64,000 nt of DNA. Origin: JAXMAO01 sp046350375. Lineage in GTDB: Bacteria; Planctomycetota; Phycisphaerae; UBA1845; UTPLA1. Location: contig JAXMAO010000002.1 of the NCBI GenBank assembly GCA_046350375.1, forward strand, positions 186,001-250,000. The letters are read 5' to 3'. Each line of letters starts with the position of its first letter. The first letter of the stretch is position 1. The notes under the pieces are model-generated. The model was not told the DNA's origin and did not search any database. It saw only the letters and a list, made by a program, of their open reading frames with translations. Positions 53,238 through 63,057 of the stretch are shown in pieces. The position numbers and the translations under genes were made by a program.

Positions 53238-55742
53238 ATGAGCGAGTCAGACTGTCGCCAGAGCCAATTGCGCGTCGGCGCGGGCCGTATCGGTCCGCTG
53301 GTGCTGCTGCTGTCGCTGGCCTCATACAGCGTTGCCGACGGCCAATGCCCGCAGATGACCACGACGCAGCCGGTGGAGCGCGTCGTGAACACCGGCACGC
53401 CGGGCCGCCTGCCGAGCCTGGCGATAGATGGCTGCGGCCGATTGGTCGTCGCGTGGGAAGAGACGCCCAACGGCACGGAGCAGTTCGAGCAGATAAACGT
53501 CCGGTTCATGCGTTTTGACGCGGACGGCAACGCGCTGCCCTACGCCGGCGCGACCCAGGGCGCTCCCTTGTCCGAGCTGGCCACCCCATGCGCTCTGGAA
53601 CGTCGGACAGTCAATACCAACGTCTCGATCGCCATGGGACGCGGCAATGTGGGGTTCGTTTCTCCGTCAATCTACGCAACCTGGACTGCGGCGCGCGTCA
53701 ACTTCAACCATCCCAACAATGGTTGGCGTCTGCGTGTTCCGCCGTTCGGCGACGAGTGGCGATTTGATGATCCAGCCGCGCCTTTCCCTTCGATCGTCGA
53801 GGACTGCAATCCGCTCGAGGACCAACCGGCCAATTCGGCGGCCGTCAGTGACGGCATCACGACCCCGCACCGCAATGCGACCTGGCCGCGATTGGGGTTT
53901 TCAAGCCATGGACTCCTGGCGGAAATGCCCACGCCAACAACCATCCGGAACTGCGATTTCGTGACCTATCAGTGCTTCGGCACTCTATTCGCGCCTTGTG
54001 TGGCGACGCGTAGCAACGGCGAGTCGGTGCTGGTCTGGTGTGAGCCGGAGCGGCCAGCGGATGAATTCTCACCGATGAACGTGTTCATGATGCAGTTTGG
54101 TTCCGATGGCAACCCGATACCCGCAACCTCACCGATGCTTCAGGTCAATACGCCTGATCCGACACCTCCGCCAGAGTATTCCCAGGATTCGCCTTCCGTC
54201 GCCTTTGACGATGTGGGAAATATCGTGGTGGTTTTCCGTGGTCCGGATCGCAGCATATGCGACGGGGCTGGCCCGCGGCATGTCTATGCCCGCCGTTTCA
54301 CCTGGGGCGGCCCCACGACACGACCAGTGCCCGTGGACCCGGCGGAGGTCCAAGTTGACAGCGACCACCGGGCCGGTGCTCCGACAATCGTCCTGCCCGA
54401 GCCTACTGTTTCCCTCACGAATTCGACTGTTCCGACCGAAGCAGGCAAGTTTTTCGTGGCCTGGAATACGACGCGCTCGCGGACTGTTGACGGGTTTTCC
54501 ATCGACCAGGGCGAGATTCACGGACAGTTCTTCAACGCCGATGGCACGCGCTGGCGAGGTGAGTTTCGCGTCAATCAGGACAATTCGCCGACCGAGTCGA
54601 GCATCTCGCGCGCCGCCCGACGCTACCTCGCGAAAAGCGCCCAGCACACCGCCGCCTACGGCCCGCAAGGCCAGATCGCCCTGGCCTGGACCGAAGGCGT
54701 GGACCGCAATGGCGGCGCGCACCTGACAATTCTGCCGGCGCCATTCACCCAGTCACTGCGAAACCCCTGCCTCGATGGCGACATCAGCGGAGATGGCCTG
54801 ATCAACGGCTCCGACATTCAGCCGTTCGTCGATTACTTTGTTTCGACGCAGGCCGTGCCCTCCGAGCCACCGGTCATTCGCCCGCCGCTGACTCAGGCCG
54901 ATCTGGACCGCATTGATTGCGCCATGGATATGGACCGATCCGGCGCCATTGGAACGGGAGATATCCCCGTCTTCATCTGGCTGCTCATGGGCCGCCCGAC
55001 TGATCAGGTCGATTGCAATTCGAATTGCACCTACGACTACATCGATATTGCACGAGACGGCGTACCGGACTGCAACGGCAACGCGATTCCAGATGCGTGC
55101 GACATCGCGAGCGGCCACAGCCAGGACGCCAACTCGAACGGCATCCCCGACGAGTGCGAAGAGTTCCATCTGGCCTATGGCGTCCCCGACTGCAACACCA
55201 ATAACATCGACGACGCCGAGGACATCGCCAGCCAGACCAGCGAAGACTGTAACTCGAACGGCTCGCCCGACGAGTGCGAGAGCCTCGACTGCAACACCAA
55301 CGGCATTCTCGACGACTGCGAGACGGCCGGCGGCCAGAACGACTGCAACAGTAACTTCCTGCCGGACGAGTGCGACTTACTCTATGGGCCGAGCTTCGAC
55401 TGTAACACCAACGGCGTGCCGGACGAGTGCGACATCGCCGACGCGACCAGCGAGGATAGTAACTCGAATGGCATTCCCGACGAGTGCGAGGAGCAGCAAG
55501 GCCGGTCGATGATGGGCGGTGACGGAGACCACTCTGAATGGGACACGGGCGAGACGCCCGTGCCACCCAGTTCCGCCGCCGGCCCGTCAGGCCAGTCGAC
55601 CAACCACTACGCCGTGCTGCCGGTGAAGTGGCAGGCGCTGATGCATTGGATCGACGCGACCGACTTCAGCGCGATGTCGCCGGAAGAAATCGACGCGGCG
55701 ATGGCGGGCAAGATGGTCGAACTCGGCCTGCTGGGCGGGTGA
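53238..55742 (+). CDS. Large secreted protein with dockerin pair and calcium-loop repeats
   Basis: An 834-residue protein. A signal peptide (to about 37) leads into a long beta-rich region (about 40-510) of the kind used for repeated surface domains. A dockerin-like pair follows (GDISGDGLINGSDIQPFVDYF and DMDRSGAIGTGDIPVFIWLL, about 513-590). After it come about eight calcium-binding loops of the type DCNTNGVPDECDIAD, spaced about 15-20 residues. The C-terminus ends in a helix. Such repeats are typical of Planctomycetota surface proteins. The loop region has a base composition lower in GC than its neighbours. RBS AGGAG precedes the ATG at 53238. Confidence 0.8.
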   Translation: MSESDCRQSQLRVGAGRIGPLVLLLSLASYSVADGQCPQMTTTQPVERVVNTGTPGRLPSLAIDGCGRLVVAWEETPNGTEQFEQINVRFMRFDADGNALPYAGATQGAPLSELATPCALERRTVNTNVSIAMGRGNVGFVSPSIYATWTAARVNFNHPNNGWRLRVPPFGDEWRFDDPAAPFPSIVEDCNPLEDQPANSAAVSDGITTPHRNATWPRLGFSSHGLLAEMPTPTTIRNCDFVTYQCFGTLFAPCVATRSNGESVLVWCEPERPADEFSPMNVFMMQFGSDGNPIPATSPMLQVNTPDPTPPPEYSQDSPSVAFDDVGNIVVVFRGPDRSICDGAGPRHVYARRFTWGGPTTRPVPVDPAEVQVDSDHRAGAPTIVLPEPTVSLTNSTVPTEAGKFFVAWNTTRSRTVDGFSIDQGEIHGQFFNADGTRWRGEFRVNQDNSPTESSISRAARRYLAKSAQHTAAYGPQGQIALAWTEGVDRNGGAHLTILPAPFTQSLRNPCLDGDISGDGLINGSDIQPFVDYFVSTQAVPSEPPVIRPPLTQADLDRIDCAMDMDRSGAIGTGDIPVFIWLLMGRPTDQVDCNSNCTYDYIDIARDGVPDCNGNAIPDACDIASGHSQDANSNGIPDECEEFHLAYGVPDCNTNNIDDAEDIASQTSEDCNSNGSPDECESLDCNTNGILDDCETAGGQNDCNSNFLPDECDLLYGPSFDCNTNGVPDECDIADATSEDSNSNGIPDECEEQQGRSMMGGDGDHSEWDTGETPVPPSSAAGPSGQSTNHYAVLPVKWQALMHWIDATDFSAMSPEEIDAAMAGKMVELGLLGG

Positions 55743-55805
55743 GACGAGGCCGTGCTGTGAGAACTGTTTTCTGCGTGAGGGGGTCCGTACGGCCGGGCCC
55801 TTGAG

Positions 55806-57236
55806 CTACAGGAGCGGCGACGCCAGACGGGCCAGACCGAGCTTGAGCGACTCGCGAAAGCGCCAGTCGCGCGGGCTCAGCGGGTGGACGCGGCGCGAGC
55901 GGTCGCGCAGCGCGTCGAAGTCGGCCTGCAGCAGTCGGGCCGGCGCGGGGTCGTAGAGCACGGTGGTGATCTCGAAGTTCAGCCGGAAGCTGCGCGTGTC
56001 CATGTTGGCCGAGCCGGCCAGCGCCCAGCTCTGGTCGACCACGACCACCTTGGAGTGCAGCATGCCCGCGTCATACTCGTACACCTCGACGCCGGCGGCG
56101 CACAGCTCGTCGTAGTAGCTGCGCCCGGCCCACAGCACCAGCCGGCTGTCGCTGCGCGCGGGAATGAGCAGCTGCACGCGCACGCCGCGATAGGCGGCCG
56201 AGCGCAGCGCCAGCAGCATGGCGTCATCGGGCACGAAGTAGGGCGAGGTGATGCAGATCGAGCTGCGCGCCGCGCCGACCGCCGCGAACAGCAGCGTGGT
56301 CAGCACGTGGGCGTCGCTGTCGGGCCCAGAGGGAATGACGTGCACCAGCTGATCGCCGGTCGAGCGCGGCGGCGGATAGAGCTCGGCGCCGCGCGGATCG
56401 CTGCCGGCGGCGAAGAGCCAGTCGTCGCAGAAGACGTCCTGAAGCTGGTGCACGGCCGGTCCGACAATCCGCAGGTGCGTGTCGCGCCACGGGGCGTAGC
56501 GCTTCAGCCGGCCGCGATACTCGTCGCCGATGTTCTGGCTGCCGGTGAACCCGACCGCGCCGTCGACCACGACGATCTTGCGGTGGTTGCGGAGGTTGAC
56601 ATGCCAGCGACCGCTCCACGGGATGACCGGCAGGAAGAACGCCACCTCGACGCCGGCCGCCCGCCATGCGCGGACAAGCGAGCGCGGCATCCGCCAGCAG
56701 CCCAGGTCGTCGAGCAGCACGCGGCAGCGGACGCCGTCGCGCGCCTTTTTCATCAGCAGCTCGGCGACGGCGCGGCCGGTCTCGTCGGCCTGAAAGATGT
56801 AGTACTCGACGTGCACGTGATGCCGGGCTGATTCGATCGCCAGTTGCAGCGCCAGGTAGGTTTTCTCGGCGTCGTGAAAGATCGTGACGTCGTTGTCGCG
56901 GGTGGCCGGAAAGCCGGTCAGGCGCAGCGCCAGGTGCAGCAGCGCGCCCAGCGCCGGGTCGAGCCGGCGATCGCCGTGCGGCGCGGCGGCGGGCGGGTCG
57001 CGCGGCGTGCGGCGCGTGTGACGCCGGCGGCGGGCGCGCTCGACGCGCAGCCGGCCGATCAGGGCGTAGGCGACCAGCCCCACCACCGGCAGCAGGACCA
57101 GCACCAGCAGCCAGGCGATCATGGCGCGCGGCTCGCGCGGGCGGCGCAGCAGGTCGATCACCGCCCAGACTTCGAGCAGCGTCGCCAGGCCCGAGGCGGC
57201 GAACGAGAGCCATTCCAGGCTGGACATTGAGAGCAT
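55806..57236 (-). CDS. cls: Cardiolipin synthase (phospholipase D family)
   Basis: A 476-residue membrane enzyme. Two transmembrane helices (about 8-28 and 38-58) precede the two catalytic HKD motifs: NHRKIVVVDGAVGFTGSQN and MLHSKVVVVDQSWALAGSA. It joins two phosphatidylglycerol molecules to form cardiolipin. A TAGACC box lies nine bases before the ATG at 57236, so the leader is almost absent. A GTG at 57245 would overlap this box and is less likely. It lies near, but not in an obvious operon with, the aminotransferase. Confidence 0.9.
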   Translation of the reverse strand: MLSMSSLEWLSFAASGLATLLEVWAVIDLLRRPREPRAMIAWLLVLVLLPVVGLVAYALIGRLRVERARRRRHTRRTPRDPPAAAPHGDRRLDPALGALLHLALRLTGFPATRDNDVTIFHDAEKTYLALQLAIESARHHVHVEYYIFQADETGRAVAELLMKKARDGVRCRVLLDDLGCWRMPRSLVRAWRAAGVEVAFFLPVIPWSGRWHVNLRNHRKIVVVDGAVGFTGSQNIGDEYRGRLKRYAPWRDTHLRIVGPAVHQLQDVFCDDWLFAAGSDPRGAELYPPPRSTGDQLVHVIPSGPDSDAHVLTTLLFAAVGAARSSICITSPYFVPDDAMLLALRSAAYRGVRVQLLIPARSDSRLVLWAGRSYYDELCAAGVEVYEYDAGMLHSKVVVVDQSWALAGSANMDTRSFRLNFEITTVLYDPAPARLLQADFDALRDRSRRVHPLSPRDWRFRESLKLGLARLASPLL

Positions 57237-57306
57237 GGCGCACACGGTCTATCCGCGCGCAACGCCGCCGGCAACCCGCGCGCGGCGCCGTGGCGGGCCA
57301 GGCCGG

Positions 57307-58434
57307 TCAGTGAGCGGGAAGGACGCGGACGAGGTGGTCGATCTCTTCGAGCGTGTTGTAGGCGTGCGGGCTGACACGCAGCCGGTGCGAGCGGACCGAG
57401 ACCACGATGCGATGCTCGGCCTTGAGGTGCTGGCGGACCTGCTCGAGGTCGTGCCGGTCGGAGGTGAGCGCGACGATGCCGCTGGTTTCGCCGCCGCGGC
57501 GCGAGCTGACCACGCGGTAGCCCTTGGCCCGCGCGCCTTCGACCAGGCGGTCGGTGAGCGTCTTGATCTGGGCCCAGATCGTCTCGATGCCGATGGCCTC
57601 GAGTCGCTCGATCGACGCCCCCAGCCCGGCGATGCCGACGTGGTTGTACGCGCCGGCGTCGAAGCGCCGCGCGTCGTCGCGAAACTCGAACGAGCGCTGA
57701 TCGAGGTCGCCGGCGTGTTTCATGCACAGCCAGCCGAGGGTGCTCGGCTGAAGGTGGCCCAGCAGCTCGCGCCGGCAGAAGAAGAGGCCGCAGCCTTCGG
57801 GGCCCAGCAGCCACTTGTGACCGTCGGCCGAGAGGAAATCGATGTTCATCGCCCGCACGTCCACCGGCAGGCAGCCGAGCGCCTGGATCGCGTCGACCGC
57901 CAGCAGCACGCCCTTCTGCTGGCAGACGCGCCCCAGCTCGGCCAGATCGGTGCGGAAGCCGCTGGCATATTGCACGGCCGAGATGGCGACCAGCCGGGTG
58001 CGCGAGTCGATCGCCTCGCACAGCCGCTCGAGCGGAATGCGCCCGTTGTCCTCGGGCACAGCCTTGAGGCGCACGCCGCGCGGCTGGAGGTTCATCCACG
58101 GAAATACGTTGGCGGGGAACTCGACACTGGCGGTCACAATGTTGTCGCCGGCGGAAAAGTGCAGCCCGTTGGCGACGAAGGCCAGTCCCTCGCTGGTGTT
58201 CTTGACGAAGGTGATCTCTTCGGGCTCAGCGTGAATCAGCCGTGCGGCGGCGGCGCGGACTTCCTCGGCGTGGCGATAGGGGCTTTCGACGACGTGCACC
58301 GACTCGGCCGCGGTCCGCGCGGCGGCGTGCATGGCGGCGACCGCCGACTCGGGAATCGGCGCCACCGCGGCGTGGTCCAGGAAGTTGTAGTGCCGCGTGA
58401 TCGGCATCTCGCGGCGGAGCGTCTCCAGATCCAT
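57307..58434 (-). CDS. Class V aminotransferase-fold PLP enzyme
   Basis: A 375-residue PLP enzyme. The cofactor lysine is in SADGHKWLLGPEGCG, with DAIQALGCLPVDV before it and FVKNTSEGLAFVANGL as the phosphate-binding loop. It is similar to cysteine desulfurase or isopenicillin epimerase-like proteins, but the active-site cysteine loop of a true desulfurase is not obvious. Substrate is unknown. ATG at 58434 lies about 40 bases after a good promoter (58476-58505). Confidence 0.8.
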   Translation of the reverse strand: MDLETLRREMPITRHYNFLDHAAVAPIPESAVAAMHAAARTAAESVHVVESPYRHAEEVRAAAARLIHAEPEEITFVKNTSEGLAFVANGLHFSAGDNIVTASVEFPANVFPWMNLQPRGVRLKAVPEDNGRIPLERLCEAIDSRTRLVAISAVQYASGFRTDLAELGRVCQQKGVLLAVDAIQALGCLPVDVRAMNIDFLSADGHKWLLGPEGCGLFFCRRELLGHLQPSTLGWLCMKHAGDLDQRSFEFRDDARRFDAGAYNHVGIAGLGASIERLEAIGIETIWAQIKTLTDRLVEGARAKGYRVVSSRRGGETSGIVALTSDRHDLEQVRQHLKAEHRIVVSVRSHRLRVSPHAYNTLEEIDHLVRVLPAH

Positions 58435-58475
58435 CGCTGCGGCTCCCGCGCCGGTCGCTGATTGGCCCGTACCAG

Positions 58476-58505
58476 AGTCTATGGTTCGCGGGACGGGAAT
58501 TCCAA
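58476..58505 (-). promoter_or_regulatory. Promoter of the class V aminotransferase gene
   Basis: On the minus strand TTGGAA (58505-58500) and TAGACT (58481-58476) are separated by 18 bases. Confidence 0.6.
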
Positions 58506-58565
58506 CCCGCCAGCGCGACGGTTCCGCCGGCGCAGCCACCGAACGCGACGCCCCCGGCGCAGGCC

Positions 58566-58603
58566 CCAGAAACAACACCGCCCGTCACTGGCTGGACGGG
58601 CGG
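58566..58603 (-). terminator. Probable terminator after the PEP-CTERM gene, minus strand
   Basis: CCGCCCGTC (58578-58586) pairs perfectly with GACGGGCGG (58595-58603). Read leftwards the stem is followed by TGTTGTTTCTGG, which is only moderately T-rich. Confidence 0.5.
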
Positions 58604-58639
58604 GTGTCAGATCGGTCGTGTGGTCGCGCGGTCGGCCGG

Positions 58640-59650
58640 CTAGGCCCGGCGGCGCCGCAGCAGAAAGAAAGCCGGCAGCCCCAGCAGCACCAGCGTCGCG
58701 GGCTCGGGCACAAGTGCCGAGTTGCTGGCCGGCGACGACAGTTGCTGGCTGCCCGTCGAGGCCGGCGGCAGCGCCGCCACCTGCTGGGCGGCCTGGCCGC
58801 TCAGGACGGCCAGGAGCTGCTGCACGAGCGCGTCCGAGAAGAGCGCCTGGATGATCGAGCGGACGAACTCGTCGTCGAACTCGGGCGCCGCGTCGGTGGC
58901 GACGTTGGCGGTGTCGGTGGGGTCGGTCGGCTTGGCGACGGCGGGCGTCTTCTTGCGGGCGGTGGCGGCGGAAGCGATGTTGGTGTAGATCGAGCCGGCC
59001 ACGTTGCCGAGCGCCTGCAGGGTGTTGGATGCGGCGTCGATCCAGATGTTGCCGGTGACGTTGATCGGCCCGACGTCGAAGTCGGTGCTGCGGTTGTCGG
59101 TCACCAGCACGCCGTCGACGCGCAGGTTGCTGTTGTTGTTGGCGGCGGTCGCCTGGAGGTTGTAGAAGCCCAGCACGTTGAGCGTGCCGCTGAGCGTGCC
59201 GGTGAAGGAGCCGGTCGCCTGAATGTTCTGCAGGCCGGTGAAGCCGCGCACGGCGTAGTTGAGCGGCGCGCCGCCGGTGTCGAGCGACAGGTTCATCTCG
59301 GGGATGAGCCGCCGGTTGACCGTGACGCGGGCGTGCGTGGTGCCCTGCAGCGCCATGTTGACCGGGCCGGCGTCGAGCTGCACCGCGTTGCCGAACGAGT
59401 CGTTGCCCCACAGGCGCGTGAACTCGTAGCCGACGCCGTCGCCGGCGTAGTTGCGGATGAACCGCTGCCGGAAGATGTTCTGGTCGGCCAGCGGGCCGTT
59501 CTGTGCCTGCCCGATGCTCGGCGACAAGGCGAAGGTAACGCCGCGGAAGATGCGCCGTGAGAAGTCGGCCCGGGCCGGCTGAGCGGCCGCGCCAAGAATC
59601 GTCATCGCGGCGAAGATTCCCAGAATATGCGGTTGGCGTGGAAGGCGCAT
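58640..59650 (-). CDS. PEP-CTERM secreted protein
   Basis: A 336-residue protein. A signal peptide ends near QPARADF (about residue 29). The body is beta-rich with many polar turns (NVTGNIWIDAAS, TGSFTGTLSGTLNV), then a low-complexity Ala/Pro/Asp-rich part. The C-terminus is a classic PEP-CTERM signal: VPEPATLVLLGLPAFFLLRR then a basic end. Exosortase sorts and anchors such proteins. RBS GGAGG before the ATG at 59650. Confidence 0.85.
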   Translation of the reverse strand: MRLPRQPHILGIFAAMTILGAAAQPARADFSRRIFRGVTFALSPSIGQAQNGPLADQNIFRQRFIRNYAGDGVGYEFTRLWGNDSFGNAVQLDAGPVNMALQGTTHARVTVNRRLIPEMNLSLDTGGAPLNYAVRGFTGLQNIQATGSFTGTLSGTLNVLGFYNLQATAANNNSNLRVDGVLVTDNRSTDFDVGPINVTGNIWIDAASNTLQALGNVAGSIYTNIASAATARKKTPAVAKPTDPTDTANVATDAAPEFDDEFVRSIIQALFSDALVQQLLAVLSGQAAQQVAALPPASTGSQQLSSPASNSALVPEPATLVLLGLPAFFLLRRRRA

Positions 59651-60062
59651 CGGTCAGACCTCCTGTGGGCCCGGGAAATGAAACGCCTCGCCGCGGAAGC
59701 GTGCGCAGCGCTCCTCCCGTGCCCCTCTATCGGCGGACGATGGCGACGGTGTGAGCGGCGCGGCGGCAGAATCGGCGCGGCCAGCCGCCCAGATTGTCGG
59801 CTGTAACAGCGTCCAATAACTAAAGTTACGCGCGGTCGCGGCTCTCAGGGCTGATATCCGCCCAGCGGCGCAGACCCACCCCGCTGCAATGCCGGGCGGT
59901 GCGTGCAGCAATCGGCGAATGTTGCCGGATGACGAATCGTTTACCCGGTTGAGGGTGCGGCGTTGACCGGTCGGAGGCGCTGCGCCCGCGTCGCGTTCGG
60001 ATTGAGAATATTCGCCCGGCGGTGGGCAATAGTCAGCGGCCCCCAACCTGGAGGATCGTCCC
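59651..60062. other. Divergent intergenic region, no gene
   Basis: No coding or RNA gene is supported. Toward the right, TTGAGA (60002-60007) and GGCAAT (60025-60030), 17 bases apart, may be the promoter for the gene at 60063. Ribosome-binding sites flank the region (GGAGG on the left strand; GGAGGA at about 60051). Otherwise nothing structured was seen. Confidence 0.5.
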
Positions 60063-61935
60063 ATGCCAAGCCTCGTCTCTCGCACCCTGTGGCGGATCAT
60101 CTGGCTGCTGGTGCTCTCGTCGCCGCTGGCGCCGGACTCGCCGCTCTATGCGGCCGATGACTCGGCCGAGCTGCACCGCGCCTATTACCTGGAACACGAG
60201 ACGCGCGACTATGCCGCGGCGCGGACCATCTACGAGCGGCTCGCGGCCGACCCGGGCGACGCCGGGCTGCGCAGCCGCGCCGTGCGCGGCGCCGCGCGCT
60301 GCCGCGACGGGCTGGCAGCCGAGAATTTCGCGTCGCTCATGCCGCCCGACGTGCTCGGGTACGTCGAGCTGCACCGCCCGCTCGGGCTGGTGAGCGAACT
60401 GGCGCGGATGGTGGGACTGGGCACGAACGACATGTCGGCGGCGCTGGCCGCCCGGCCGGACGCCGACGGAGCGGCGCCGTTTTCCCTGCCGTCACGGATT
60501 GCGATCAGCCCGGCGCTGCTGGGCGTGCTCGACAGCCTGGGCGGCGCGGCCGTGGGCATTACCGGAATCGATCGGCACGGCGAGCCGCGCGGCATTCTGG
60601 TGCTGCACCATGGCGACGCGGCGCTGCTGCGGGGCGTGCTGGAAACGGCCATGCAGTTCGCCCCGACCGCCAAGAAGATCGCCGGGCTGCCGACCTTTCG
60701 CGTCGAGAACAAGGCGGTCGGCGTGCTGACCGACGCGCTGTGCATCGTCGGCACGAGCCGCGCGCTGGTGGCCGACGCGGTCGAGCGGCTGGAGGGTCGC
60801 GCGGCCGAATCGCTGGCGTCGCGAACCGACCTGCGCGAGCTGTACGCGCGGCGCGGCGCGGCGACGCTGTTCGCCTTTGCCGACGCGCCGCACATTCTGA
60901 AGATGGTGCGCGAGAACCACTCCAGCGAGTCTGAGCGGCGCGAGTTCGCACAGATCAACGCCATCGCCGACCTCGAACACCTGCGCTGGGCGGCCTTTTC
61001 GCTCGGCGCGAACCAGGGCCGGCTGGGTCTCGAACTCACCGTCCGGCTCGACGAGCAGCATCACAACCTCATCTACAACCTGATCCGCACCTCGCCCATG
61101 TCGCGCGCCACGCTGGCATATGTGCCGGCCAATGCCGCGGCGGTCTTCGGACTCGGCATGAACCCGCCACGCGGCGCACCGGCCGACCGCGCCGCGGCGG
61201 CGGCGGCGCTGCCGGCCGTCGTGACCGGCTGGGACATCGGCCGGGAGATCTTCGGCAACCTGCAGGAAGTGTCTGTGTTCGTGATGCCGGGGGGCGGCGT
61301 GAAGGTCGGCGCGGCGCGCGGCAAACACCGCGAGACGATTCCCGACGTCGCCATCGTGCTGGCGAGCAACGACGCCGCCCACTCGCAGGCGCTGTGGGAC
61401 GGCCTGCTCTCGCTGCCTGCCAAGCTGATGGGCCACGACCTGCCCGAGCCGCAGGAAGTCACCATCGGCAGCGCCACCGGCCGGGCCTACGCGCTGCCCG
61501 ACATCGGCAAGCTCTACGTGGTGCAGCAGGAGAACTGCCTGCTGGCCGGGCCAAGCAAGGCCGCCATCCGCGCCGCCCTCGACGCGGCCCGCAGCGGCAA
61601 GTCGGTCGCGTCCGACGCGGCGATGAAGCCGGTGCTGGCGCAGCTGCCCGACGCGACGACGGCGATGCTGATCGCCCACGGCGAGCGGCTCGGCGGCGAT
61701 GGCCGGTCAGCGGCAGGACGGCCTGTCGCAGCGCGCCCCGTTCAACATCGCGGCCGAGGCGCTCGACCGGACGGTGCTGAGCGCGGCGATCGGCGAGTCG
61801 GCGACCGAGTTCTCGATCCGCATCGGCGTGACCGGGCTGCCGGACGTGAACGGCCTGGTTCAGAAGCTGGCGCCGATGTTCGGCGGGTCGATGGCCCGCT
61901 CGTCGCGCGAGGACCGGCACGAAGAGACGCAGTAG
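60063..61935 (+). CDS. Secreted hypothetical protein, apparent frameshift near C-terminus
   Basis: A protein of about 620 residues, resembling the exported DUF3352-like or large alpha/beta proteins of Planctomycetota. A signal peptide (about 1-31) is followed by a short TPR-like segment (about 35-80), then a large domain. The frame breaks at about 61690-61699, after IAHGERLG, where the read-through loses all homology-like character. One base over, it continues as AMAGQRQDGLSQRAPFNIAA and ends naturally at 61935 with IRIGVTGLPDVNGLVQKLA. One extra base, or two missing, explains it. Function unknown. Confidence 0.65.
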
Positions 61936-61980
61936 CGCTGCGCCGCGCGGCCGGTCGCCCGGGAACGCCGGGGCGGATGA

Positions 61981-62949
61981 TTATTCCTGCGCCGCCAGCC
62001 AGCGCTCCGCGTCGAGCGCCGCCATGCAGCCGGTGCCGGCGGCAGTGATCGCCTGGCGATAGACGTGGTCGGCCACGTCGCCAGCGGCAAACACGCCCGT
62101 GACGCTGGTGGCCGTGCTGCCGGGCCGCACCAGCCGGATGTACCCCTTCTCGTCGCACTCGATCTGCCCGCGGAAAAGCTCGGTGTTGGGCGTGTGGCCG
62201 ATGGCGAGAAACAGCCCGCGGCAGGGCAGGTCGCGCGTCGCGCCGCTGCGGACATCCTTCAGGCGCACGCCGGTGATGGTGGCGTCGCCGAGCACGTCGA
62301 CCACGGTGCTGTTCCAGACCGGGCTCATCTTGCCTTCCGCAACGAGGCGGTTGAAACGGTCCTGCATCGCCTTGCTGGCGCGAAGCTGGTCGCGGCGATG
62401 GACCACGTGGACCTTCCTGGCGAACTTGGTGAGGTAGCTGCCCTCCTCGATCGCCGAATCGCCGCCGCCCACCACCACCAGCTCCTGCCCGCGGAAGACC
62501 GGCAGCGCCCCGTCGCAGACGGCGCAGGCCGACACCCCGCCGCCCGACTGGGCGAGGCGGGTCTCGTTCTTCAGGCCGAGCCAGTTGGCCCGGGCGCCGG
62601 TGGCGATGATGACCGCGTGCGCCTGGACGGTGTGCTCGTCGCTGCGGAGGGTGAACGGCCGGCGGCGGAAGTCTGCCTCGGTGACATCCTGGGTGACGAA
62701 CCGCGCGCCGCAGTGCTCGGCCTGGTCGCGGAAGGCCTTCATCAGGTCTGGCCCGAGGATGCCCTTCGGGAAGCCGGGGTAATTCTCGACGTCGGTGGTG
62801 AACATGAGCTGCCCGCCGGGGATCAGTCCGCCGGCCGAGAAGCCTTCGAACATGAGCGGGCGGAGCGCGGCGCGGCTGGCGTAGATGGCGGCGGTCAGTC
62901 CGGCCGGGCCGGAGCCGATGATGACGACCTGCTCAACGTTGTCGGGCAT
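61981..62949 (-). CDS. trxB: Thioredoxin-disulfide reductase
   Basis: A 322-residue NADPH-dependent flavoenzyme. The FAD loop is VVIIGSGPAGLTAAIYASRA, the redox-active pair is CAVC, and the NADPH loop is VVVGGGDSAIEEGSYL. VFAAGDVADHVYRQAITAAG closes the FAD domain. It keeps thioredoxin reduced. ATG at 62949 has AGGAATC upstream, and TATCAT near 62997 may be its -10. Length fits normal low-molecular-weight TrxB. Confidence 0.92.
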   Translation of the reverse strand: MPDNVEQVVIIGSGPAGLTAAIYASRAALRPLMFEGFSAGGLIPGGQLMFTTDVENYPGFPKGILGPDLMKAFRDQAEHCGARFVTQDVTEADFRRRPFTLRSDEHTVQAHAVIIATGARANWLGLKNETRLAQSGGGVSACAVCDGALPVFRGQELVVVGGGDSAIEEGSYLTKFARKVHVVHRRDQLRASKAMQDRFNRLVAEGKMSPVWNSTVVDVLGDATITGVRLKDVRSGATRDLPCRGLFLAIGHTPNTELFRGQIECDEKGYIRLVRPGSTATSVTGVFAAGDVADHVYRQAITAAGTGCMAALDAERWLAAQE

Positions 62950-63057
62950 GGTTGATTCCTGATCGCTCGCCCGCGGCGCGGACGAGCGCAGGAATGATAG
63001 CGGACCGGACCGCACGCGGCGAAGCGGCCGCGCGGCGCGGGCTGCGGCGCGGAGCGG

